NCBI GenBank assembly: GCA_016220085.1
Contig: JACRIN010000019.1
Coordinates: 1-64,000, forward strand
Direction: 5' to 3'
From: Planctomycetota bacterium
Lineage (GTDB): Bacteria; Planctomycetota; UBA1135; GCA-002686595
DNA: 64,000 nucleotides
The translations under genes were made by a program, and so were the position numbers. This document shows, one piece after another, positions 56,633-64,000 of the stretch. Position 1 is the first letter of the stretch; every line of letters starts with the position of its first letter. The notes under the pieces were generated by a model. It had not been told where the DNA came from, searched no databases, and was given only the letters and a program-made list of their open reading frames with translations.

Positions 56633-57172
56633 TCAGGCCTTCTTCGCCGCGGGGTCGGCGGGACGCACGATCCGGACCTTGGTGACCCTGACCGGGTTGA
56701 CCGGCTTCGACTTTTCGCCGCGTTGGTCGATCGCCGGCGCGGTCGCGATCTTGTCGAGCACGTCGGTCCCGGCGGTCAGACGGCCGAACGCGGTGTACTG
56801 CTTGTCGAGGAAGCCCGCGTCGCCGTGGCAGATGAAGAACTGCGAGCCCGCGGAGTTCGGATCCGACGAGCGCGCCATCGAGAGCACGCCCTTCACGTGG
56901 CGCGTGTCGTTGAACTCGGCCTTGATCTGGTAGCCCGGACCGCCGGTGCCGGTGCCTTGCGGGCAACCGCCTTGGATCATGAAGCCCGGGATCGTGCGGT
57001 GGAACACCGTGCCGTCGTAGAAGCCCTTCTCCGCGAGCTTCACGAAGTTCTCGACGTGTCCCGGCGCCTTGTCGGGGAAGAACTCGAGCGTCATCGAGCC
57101 GAGCCCGGTCTCGATCACCGCGGTGATGCCGGCAAGGTTGCCCGCGTCCTGCTTCTTTCCGAATCCGAGCAT
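56633..57172 (-). CDS. Peptidylprolyl isomerase (cyclophilin type)
   Basis: FYDGTVFHRTIPGFMIQGGCPQGTGTGGPGYQIKAEFN...GVLSMARSSDPNSAGSQFFICHGD. Confidence 0.95.
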   Translation of the reverse strand: MLGFGKKQDAGNLAGITAVIETGLGSMTLEFFPDKAPGHVENFVKLAEKGFYDGTVFHRTIPGFMIQGGCPQGTGTGGPGYQIKAEFNDTRHVKGVLSMARSSDPNSAGSQFFICHGDAGFLDKQYTAFGRLTAGTDVLDKIATAPAIDQRGEKSKPVNPVRVTKVRIVRPADPAAKKA

Positions 57173-57174
57173 GG

Positions 57175-58146
57175 TTACTTCGACCCTTCTTGCTTGGGCG
57201 CCGCCTTGACGACCAGCGCGCGTTCGATGACTTGCGGAGGATTGGGGCGGACGCCGCCGCCGACGCCCGGGTTCTGCGTGCCCGGCGCGTTCGCGATCTT
57301 GTCGAGGACGTCGTAGCCCTCGAGCAGCTTGCCGAACGCCGTGTAGCCGCCGTCGAGCGACGATGCCTCGGCGTGGCAGACGAAGAACTGGCACGACGCC
57401 GTGTCCTTCTTCGGATCGTTGTCGGGATCGCGCGCGTAGTTCGGATGACCTTGACGCGCCATCGAGAGCACACCGCGCACGTGCTTGACCGTCTTGCTGA
57501 ACTCCGACTTGAGCATCCGCGGGCCGTTGCCCTGGCCCCACGTCGACGGATCCTTGTCCTTGGTGTTCGGATCGCCGCCTTGGATCATGAAGCCCTTGAT
57601 GCAGCGGTGGAACTTCACGCCGTCGTAGAAGCTCGTGTACGCGAGGTCGAGCCAGTTGCGCGCGTGCTCGGGCGCGACGTCGGGCCAGAGCTCGAAGCGC
57701 ATCGGCCCCGAGGTGGTGATGAAGAGCACGTTCCAGTTCTTCAGCTCCGCGACCGGCATCGCCATGAAGTCGAGGCCCGCAGGCGCGGCTTCGACGTACG
57801 ACACCTGGGTCGGCGCGGCGATCGAGAGCTCTTTCGCGAGGGCGAGCGAGAAGTCGCGGTTCGGCCGGAAGCCCTCGACCTTCGACAGGTCGACCTTGCC
57901 GACGACTTTGAAGCCGCCGGGCAGCGCGAGCTCCTTGTTCGAGCGCGCGACCGGGAACGGAGCACCGTCGACGGTCAACGCCGCCGGCGACAGCATCCAC
58001 TCGGCGATGGTTGCGCCCGACGCGGGCGCGACGACCTCGATCTCGACCTCGTAGGGCAGGCCGCTGACGAACGCAGGCGGCACCTTGATCGAGACTTGGG
58101 GCGAACCGCCGAGGATCAGCGGCAACAGCAGAGTCGCGAGGCTCAT
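57175..58146 (-). CDS. Secreted peptidylprolyl isomerase (cyclophilin type) with N-terminal extension
   Basis: SFYDGVKFHRCIKGFMIQGGDPNTKDKDPSTWGQG...RGVLSMARQGHPNYARDPDNDPKKDTASCQFFVCHAEASSLDGGYTAFG. Confidence 0.92.
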   Translation of the reverse strand: MSLATLLLPLILGGSPQVSIKVPPAFVSGLPYEVEIEVVAPASGATIAEWMLSPAALTVDGAPFPVARSNKELALPGGFKVVGKVDLSKVEGFRPNRDFSLALAKELSIAAPTQVSYVEAAPAGLDFMAMPVAELKNWNVLFITTSGPMRFELWPDVAPEHARNWLDLAYTSFYDGVKFHRCIKGFMIQGGDPNTKDKDPSTWGQGNGPRMLKSEFSKTVKHVRGVLSMARQGHPNYARDPDNDPKKDTASCQFFVCHAEASSLDGGYTAFGKLLEGYDVLDKIANAPGTQNPGVGGGVRPNPPQVIERALVVKAAPKQEGSK

Positions 58147-59036
58147 GCCTTCTTGTCCCCTTCCCACTTGTAGAAGCCTTCGCCGGTCTTCCGGCCGAGC
58201 TTCTTCTCCGCGACCTTCTGCTTCAGCAGGTTCGGCACGCAGAACGCAGGATCGTTCGGGTAGCGCTTCACCCAGCCTTCGACGATGGACAGCGTCGTGT
58301 CGAGGCCGACGTAGTCGGTGAGCTCGATCGGACCCATCGGGTAGCCGCAGCCGAGCTTCATCGCGATGTCGATGTCTTGCGCGCTCGCGTCGCCGCGCTC
58401 GAGCATCTTGATCGCTTCCGCCATGTACGGCACGAGCAGGCGATTGACGACGAAGCCCGGCGTGTCCTTGCACGACACCGGGACCTTGCCGCAGGCCTCG
58501 CCGAACGAGCGCGCGGCGGAGAACACCTCGTCGGAGGTGTCGGCGGCGCGGACGACCTCGACGAGCTTCATCAACTGAACCGGGTTGAAGAAGTGCAGGC
58601 CGACCATGTTCGCCGGACGGCCGCTCGCCTTGCCCATCTCGCCGATCGAGAACGAGCTCGTGTTCGACGCGAAGATCGTCGAGGGCTTGCAGAGCTTGTC
58701 GAGCTCGGCGAACAGCGTCTTCTTGACGTCGAGGTTCTCGACGATCGCCTCGACGACGAGATCGCAGTCGGCGAGCGCCTTCTTGTCGAGCGTGCCCGTG
58801 ATCCGAGCCTTGGTCGCGGCGACGAACGCGGTCGCTTGCTCCTGCGTCGCCTTGCCGTCCTTGACCTGCTTCTCGGCGAGCTTCGCGAGGCTCTTGTCGA
58901 TGCGTCCGAGGCCGGAATCGAGGAACTTCTGCTCGGTCTCGACAGCGACGACCTGACAGCCGCCCTGCGCCGCGACCTGGACGATTCCGTGGCCCATCAG
59001 GCCGCAACCGATGACACCGACCTTCTTGATCTGCAT
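58143..59036 (-). CDS. 3-hydroxyacyl-CoA dehydrogenase (3-hydroxybutyryl-CoA dehydrogenase-like)
   Basis: VGVIGCGLMGHGIVQVAAQGG, DLVVEAIVENLDVKKTLFAELD, ASNTSSFSIGEMG, GLHFFNPVQLMKLVEVV, DTPGFVVNRLLVPY. Confidence 0.95.
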   Translation of the reverse strand: MQIKKVGVIGCGLMGHGIVQVAAQGGCQVVAVETEQKFLDSGLGRIDKSLAKLAEKQVKDGKATQEQATAFVAATKARITGTLDKKALADCDLVVEAIVENLDVKKTLFAELDKLCKPSTIFASNTSSFSIGEMGKASGRPANMVGLHFFNPVQLMKLVEVVRAADTSDEVFSAARSFGEACGKVPVSCKDTPGFVVNRLLVPYMAEAIKMLERGDASAQDIDIAMKLGCGYPMGPIELTDYVGLDTTLSIVEGWVKRYPNDPAFCVPNLLKQKVAEKKLGRKTGEGFYKWEGDKKA

Positions 59037-59088
59037 GAGTCTTTCCTTCTGCGTTGGCTGGAGCAGGGGTTCGTTGGAGCCGGGTTCG

Positions 59089-60300
59089 TTAGAGCCCGTC
59101 GCGGTCGAAGGCCGTCGCCAGGCCCAAACCGCCGGAGACACACAGCGTCGCGAGCCCGCGACGCGCCTTGCGCTTCTTCAGCTCGTGCAACAGCGTCACG
59201 ACGATGCGCGCGCCGGTGCAGCCGATCGGGTGACCGAGGCTGATCGACCCGCCGTTGACGTTCAACCGCTCGCGCGGAAAGTGGAGCTCACGATCGCACG
59301 CGAGCACTTGCGCCGCGAACGCCTCGTTGAGCTCGACCAGGTCGTAGCCGTCTACCGCGACGCCGTTCAGCGCCACGAGCTTCTTCACCGCGGGCACCGG
59401 ACCGATGCCCATGATCCGCGGATCGACGCCGACCTCGGTCGCGTGGCCGAGGTACGCGAGCGGCTCGTAGCCGAGCTTCTCCGCGACGTCCGCGCCCATC
59501 ACGAGCAGCGCCGCCGCTCCGTCGGTGATCCCGCTCGCGTTGCCGGCGGTCACCGTGCCGGCCTTCGGATCGAAGACCGGCCTCAGCTTTGCGAGATCCT
59601 CGATCGTCGCGTCGTCGCGGGCATGCTCGTCGAGAGCGAAGAGCACCTCGCCCGCCTTGGTCTTGAGCTTCGCCGGCGAGAGCTCGTCGTCGAAGCGCTT
59701 CGCGGCGCGCGCGGCTTGCGACTTGTGCTGGCTCTCGAGCGCGAACTGGTCCTGTTCGTCGCGCGGGATGCCGAGGTCCTTCGCGAGCTTGTCGGCGGTC
59801 TCGCCCATCACCATGTTGGCGAGCGGGCAGACGAAGCCGTCCTTGTACATGCCGTCGACCACCGGCGCGTGGCCGAGGCGATAGCCCTTGCGCATCTCCG
59901 GCAGCATGAACGGCAGCCGGCTCATGCTCTCGGTGCCTCCGACGATCACCACGTTGGTGCGACCGGAACGGATGCCCTCCGCGGCGAGGCTCAGCGACTT
60001 CAGACCCGACGCGCACGCCATGTTGATCGTCAGCGCGGGCACCTCGACCGGCAGCCCGGATCGCACCGAGATCTGTCGCGCGGGGTTCGGACCGCCGCCC
60101 GCTTGCCGACCGTTGCCGAAGATCAGCTCGTCGACCAAGCGCGGATCGAGCTTCGCGCGCGCCAACAGGTCGCTGACGACGCTCACGCCGAGATCCGCCG
60201 CCGACAAGTCGGAGAGCGAGCCGAGGAATTTGCCGATCGGAGTGCGGAGCGCGTGGGTGACCACCACCGGACGGCCGGAGGGGCGCTGGGTCGGTGCCAT
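59089..60300 (-). CDS. Thiolase family protein (acetyl-CoA acetyltransferase), second copy
   Basis: TINMACASGLKSLSLAAEGIRSG, ELNEAFAAQVLA, NGGSISLGHPIGCTGARIVVTLLHELK, LCVSGGLGLATAF. Confidence 0.95.
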   Translation of the reverse strand: MAPTQRPSGRPVVVTHALRTPIGKFLGSLSDLSAADLGVSVVSDLLARAKLDPRLVDELIFGNGRQAGGGPNPARQISVRSGLPVEVPALTINMACASGLKSLSLAAEGIRSGRTNVVIVGGTESMSRLPFMLPEMRKGYRLGHAPVVDGMYKDGFVCPLANMVMGETADKLAKDLGIPRDEQDQFALESQHKSQAARAAKRFDDELSPAKLKTKAGEVLFALDEHARDDATIEDLAKLRPVFDPKAGTVTAGNASGITDGAAALLVMGADVAEKLGYEPLAYLGHATEVGVDPRIMGIGPVPAVKKLVALNGVAVDGYDLVELNEAFAAQVLACDRELHFPRERLNVNGGSISLGHPIGCTGARIVVTLLHELKKRKARRGLATLCVSGGLGLATAFDRDGL

Positions 60301-60552
60301 CGACCCTCCTTGTTGGGTCGCGGTTGGGTCGCGTGCAGAAGTGCCTGGGAAGCGAGCGGAGCGAAGCGCTCCGCGCACCGCTCGAGCTCGGGCCTCCGGA
60401 GAGTTCGGAGGCCCTTGGCCGAGCGTTTGGGCGAACCAGGATAGGCGCGCCGCTAGGTCGCCGCAAGCCGCGCGACTCGCCCCCTTCTCCCCCGAGCACT
60501 CGCGAGCCAAGATGAAGCCCGGGCGAATTACGCCCCAATACGAAGCTCTACC

Positions 60553-61425
60553 GTGTCGACCTCGCTGCGCGCCGCCCAAACCCGCCTCTGCGCGCTGATC
60601 GAGCTCCTGGACGACGACTCGACGGTGGTCGGTCGCGAGGTGCTGCGCGAGCTCGATCGCCTCGGCCGGCCGGCGCGCGCCGCGGTCCGACGCGCCGCGC
60701 GGTCGGGCGTCGCCCGGGTCCGGCCCCGCGCCCGGCGGATGCAGCTCCTGCTCGCGCGCCTCGCCCAGGCCCGGCGGCTCGCTCGCTACTCGGTCCGCAA
60801 GGACCTCGACCTCGAGCGCGCGCTCTGGCTGCTCGCGCGTTTCGACGATCCGGCGCTCGACGTGCGGCCGTACGTGCTCGCGCTCGACGCGATGGCCGCC
60901 GAGGTCCTGCGGCGCATCGACGCGCTTCCGGCGACGCACGAGCGCGTGCTCGAGCTCGCTCGCTATCTCGGTGGCGAACTCGGCTACCGCGGCGAGCAAG
61001 AGGACTACCACGCGCCCGGCAACGCGCTGCTCCCTCGGGTGATCGTCGACAAGCGCGGCCTGCCGTTGACTCTCTGCGCGCTCTACTTGCTGGTCGCACG
61101 CCGAGCGGGCCTGCGCGCGGCGATCATGCCGTTGCCCGGACACGTGATGCTGCGGCTCTACGGCGGCGACAAGCACGTGATCGTCGATCCGTTCCACGAA
61201 GGCAAGGTGCGCAACGAGCGCGAGCTCCTGAAGTTCCTCGCGGAGCACGGCCTCGCCTTCCAACCGACTTGGTTTCGCGACGCGGACGATCGCGCGATGT
61301 TCGCCCGGCAGGTCGCAAACCTGAAGACCGCCTACATCCGCCGCGGCATGCACCAAGAGGCCGGCATGCTCGACTTGGTGAACGCCGCGCTCGATCGCGG
61401 CGCGCAGAAACGAACCCGAGGCTGA
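60553..61425 (+). CDS. SirB1-type transglutaminase-like protein
   Basis: YLGGELGYRGEQEDYHAPGNALLPRVIVDKRGLPLTLCALYLLVARRAGLRAAIMPLPGHVMLRL...VIVDPFHEG. Confidence 0.85.
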   Translation: MSTSLRAAQTRLCALIELLDDDSTVVGREVLRELDRLGRPARAAVRRAARSGVARVRPRARRMQLLLARLAQARRLARYSVRKDLDLERALWLLARFDDPALDVRPYVLALDAMAAEVLRRIDALPATHERVLELARYLGGELGYRGEQEDYHAPGNALLPRVIVDKRGLPLTLCALYLLVARRAGLRAAIMPLPGHVMLRLYGGDKHVIVDPFHEGKVRNERELLKFLAEHGLAFQPTWFRDADDRAMFARQVANLKTAYIRRGMHQEAGMLDLVNAALDRGAQKRTRG

Positions 61426-61426
61426 T

Positions 61427-62062
61427 TTGGTCGAGCTCGGAAGTGTTTGGCCGCCCTCGCCCGCGGCGGCGCCGCGCGTGATCGCGCCGATGTTCCCACT
61501 TCCGAACGTCTTCCTCTTCCCCGGCGCGCTGATGCCGCTGCACGTCTTCGAGCCGCGCTACCGGCAGATGATCGAGGACTCGCTCGACGGCCCGGGCCGG
61601 ATCGTGATGGCCGCGGTGCTCGAGAGTCATCACGACCAGCTCGCGGGCGACCCGCCGGTGTTCGAGTACGCCGGGCTCGGCGAGATCCGCCACCACGAGC
61701 GCCTGCCCGACGGTCGCTTCTTCATCAATCTCGTCGGGTGTTGTCGCGTGCACATCCACGAGCTGCCGAGCTCGCGCCTCTACCGCCTCGTCGAGGCGAC
61801 GCTGCTCCAGGAGACGCCCGCGACGCGCGACGAGGAGTGCGCGTTGCGCGGCGAGCTCGCGAAAGCGATCCTCAAACGCACGCCGAAGCTGCGCGACCTG
61901 CCGCTCGACATGCCGATCGGGCACATGGCCGACTTCCTGCTGATGCGCCTCGAACTGCCGCAAAGCGCGATGCAGGGGGCTTTCGCGCGCCTGTCGACGA
62001 CGGATCGCGCTCGCCGCGCGCTCGCCGAGCACGAGCGTCGCCCCGACCGGCCGCACTGCTGA
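61427..62062 (+). CDS. Lon N-terminal (substrate-binding) domain protein
   Basis: MFPLPNVFLFPGALMPLHVFEPRYRQMIEDSL; true start may be downstream of 61427. Confidence 0.88.
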   Translation: MVELGSVWPPSPAAAPRVIAPMFPLPNVFLFPGALMPLHVFEPRYRQMIEDSLDGPGRIVMAAVLESHHDQLAGDPPVFEYAGLGEIRHHERLPDGRFFINLVGCCRVHIHELPSSRLYRLVEATLLQETPATRDEECALRGELAKAILKRTPKLRDLPLDMPIGHMADFLLMRLELPQSAMQGAFARLSTTDRARRALAEHERRPDRPHC

Positions 62063-62202
62063 GCCGCCGCGCGAAACGTCAGCCGCCCGACGGAGCGCTG
62101 GTCGCCCGGCTGAGCGCGCGTCGCCCAGCGCAACGCGAGTCGGTCGCCTTCCTGAGCGCGCGTCGAGCAGCAGAGCGCGTGTCGAAGGCCGCGTCGATTA
62201 GG

Positions 62203-62232
62203 AAGGAGGCCGGGCAGGACCCCGGCCTCCTT
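62203..62232. terminator. Candidate bidirectional hairpin terminator
   Basis: Perfect 12-bp stem AAGGAGGCCGGG-caggac-CCCGGCCTCCTT between convergent genes; no strong T-run. Confidence 0.55.
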
Positions 62233-62422
62233 CGCTCTCAGCATCGAGCCTCACACGCCCCGCATGGGGCCTGTCAGGATGCAGCGCGGGCCTCGCCGAC
62301 CTTCAGCGTCTCCGGCCGAACCGCGAGGACTCCGGGCGCGAACGCCCGACCCTCGACTCGCCGTCGCGGGCACCCACTTGGTGTCGCGAGCACGCCGCGC
62401 GGTTTCGCCCGCGCCGAAAAAC

Positions 62423-63838
62423 TCAGCGCGCTTCCCGCACGGTCGCTTCGATGGCACTCGCCGAGCCGCGACTCAGAAGCGCACGCACTTGGGGCGCGAG
62501 CGCGAGCGCCGCGGCGCGCTGACCCTTCTCGTTCCAGTGACCTTCGTGGAAGTAGCTCTTCCACTCGTCGACGTAGATCGCGTCGACGTCGAGCGACGGC
62601 ACGCTCTGGCGCGCGAAGATCTCGCGGAAGCGGCGGTGCTCGTCGACGTTCTTGGTGCTGACGTCGAAGCCCGCGAGCACCGCGCCGTCGGCTCGCACGA
62701 GCGCGGCGAGGTCGCGGACGAGCAGCTCGGTGACCCGCCACGCCTCGCCGGGGTCCGCGGCGACCTCGACGTCGCGGCGGATCGCCGCCTGACGAGCGAT
62801 CGTTTCGGCGAGCAGCGCGAGGCCGGAGAGCTGCATGAGCTCGCGCGAGAAGATCCCGCTCGAACGCACGTCGGGCACCGGCGTGCCGGTGAGGAACAGC
62901 AGCTCGCCGTGGCGCTCGAACACCGGCTTCTTGCCGCGCCAGTAGTGGTCGAGGACGTTGAACTCGGGATCGTTCGCGCAGGTCTGCAGGATCACCAGGT
63001 CCGGCGCGAAACGACGGCCGTAGTGCAGGTAGGCGAGCAGCTCCTGATCGTTCGAAAAGCCGCCGACGCCGAGCGAGATCACTTCGACCGGGAAGTTGCG
63101 CGAGAGCTCGCGCTCGAGCACGACGAGCCACGTCTCGCCGTCGTCGACCGTGTACGCCTCCGAATGCGAGTCCCCGACGACGACGACGCGCTTCGTGCCC
63201 GCGGGCTTGTCGAACGGCCGCTCCGCCGTGCGGAAGCCGAGCGAATTGATCGTCTCGCGCGCGGTGAAGAGCTCGTTCTGGTGGGTCAGCGACGCGCCGG
63301 GCCGCAGTTTCCAGCCGAGCTTCGGATCGTGGACGATGAAGAGGTTGTTGTGCGACTTCGACGGCAGCACGAGCACGCGCACGCCAATGTCGAGCGCCAC
63401 CAACGCGAGCAGGTTGAGCCCGACGATCACCGTGCGCCGCAGCGTCGCGCCTAGCGCGGTCTCGAGGCCGTGCACGTAGGCCGCGAGCGAACCGAGCGCG
63501 AGCGCGAAGCCGAGCGCGGCGATCGGCGGACCGCCGACGTCCGCGCCGGCGAGCACGAACGCCGCGACGGCGGCGAGGCCGAGCACGACGAAGCCGACGT
63601 ACGCGAAGAGCGCGCTCGCCAGCTCGCCGACCAGCGCACGGCCGCGCGGCAAGAGCACGCAGACCGCCCACACGACGCCCGCGGCCGCGGCGAGCACCCG
63701 CGGAGCTCCGACGTCGCCGCCCGCGCGCCACGCGCTCGCGAGCCGCGTCGCCGCGAACGCCGCGGGCGCGAGACACGCGAGCACCGCGCAAGCGCGCGTC
63801 CGTGTCGAGAGCGCGGGTCGGACCGGCGAGGCCGTCAT
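62423..63838 (-). CDS. Membrane-anchored SGNH-hydrolase-like protein
   Basis: Several N-terminal TMs; RVVVVGDSHSEAYTVDDGETW...ILQTCANDPEFNVLDHYW...HEGHWNEKGQRAAALAL. Confidence 0.82.
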   Translation of the reverse strand: MTASPVRPALSTRTRACAVLACLAPAAFAATRLASAWRAGGDVGAPRVLAAAAGVVWAVCVLLPRGRALVGELASALFAYVGFVVLGLAAVAAFVLAGADVGGPPIAALGFALALGSLAAYVHGLETALGATLRRTVIVGLNLLALVALDIGVRVLVLPSKSHNNLFIVHDPKLGWKLRPGASLTHQNELFTARETINSLGFRTAERPFDKPAGTKRVVVVGDSHSEAYTVDDGETWLVVLERELSRNFPVEVISLGVGGFSNDQELLAYLHYGRRFAPDLVILQTCANDPEFNVLDHYWRGKKPVFERHGELLFLTGTPVPDVRSSGIFSRELMQLSGLALLAETIARQAAIRRDVEVAADPGEAWRVTELLVRDLAALVRADGAVLAGFDVSTKNVDEHRRFREIFARQSVPSLDVDAIYVDEWKSYFHEGHWNEKGQRAAALALAPQVRALLSRGSASAIEATVREAR

Positions 63839-63848
63839 GGCGCGCACT

Positions 63849-64000
63849 CTACAGCTCGACGAGCTCCAAGGGCCGAGTGAGCCAGTGGTCGGGCCGCTCG
63901 GGCTCGAGCCACGCGCGCGGGAACGGTCCCCAGAGCGCCGCGCCGGTGCGCGTGCCCGCCGCGCGACCGGAGGCGAGGTCGTGCGGCGAATCGCCGACGT
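63849..64000 (-). CDS. HAD-family hydrolase, C-terminal end (5' part beyond the window)
   Basis: Reverse complement reads VGDSPHDLASGRAAGTRTGAALWGPFPRAWLEPERPDHWLTRPLELVEL*; HAD motif IV-like GDSPHD. Absent from the ORF track because it runs off the edge. Confidence 0.78.
   Translation of the reverse strand, partial: VGDSPHDLASGRAAGTRTGAALWGPFPRAWLEPERPDHWLTRPLELVEL

Overview
High-GC bacterial chromosomal window. Gene content and protein architectures look Planctomycetota-like, but that is inference. On the minus strand, a co-linear run goes from 2-oxoacid:ferredoxin oxidoreductase (korA, korB) through a ferritin-like gene into an 11-subunit complex I cluster: nuoA, fused nuoBC, nuoD, nuoH, I, J, K, L, M, N, with no nuoEFG. 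Pyruvate:ferredoxin oxidoreductase and a DHOD-like gene diverge from it. Other content: a tandem family of SGNH-like proteins, one of which has lost its catalytic Ser; a PDZ plus GDDxY-repeat protein; a PadR/permease-prefix pair with a striking double palindrome; an ECF sigma factor fused to a TM segment and a large C-terminal region; a HipA-like kinase (frameshifted) plus HIRAN-domain module; a LeuD-LeuC fusion with swivel domain first; and a thiolase/enoyl-CoA hydratase/3-hydroxyacyl-CoA dehydrogenase cluster with two embedded cyclophilins. Accessory signals include an approximately 182 bp duplication of the nuoN 3' end flanking a two-gene cassette, and many minisatellites, several in frame inside proteins. 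Start codons were refined by eye, often using ATGA/GTGA overlaps. Family calls come from motif recognition only; no database search was run.
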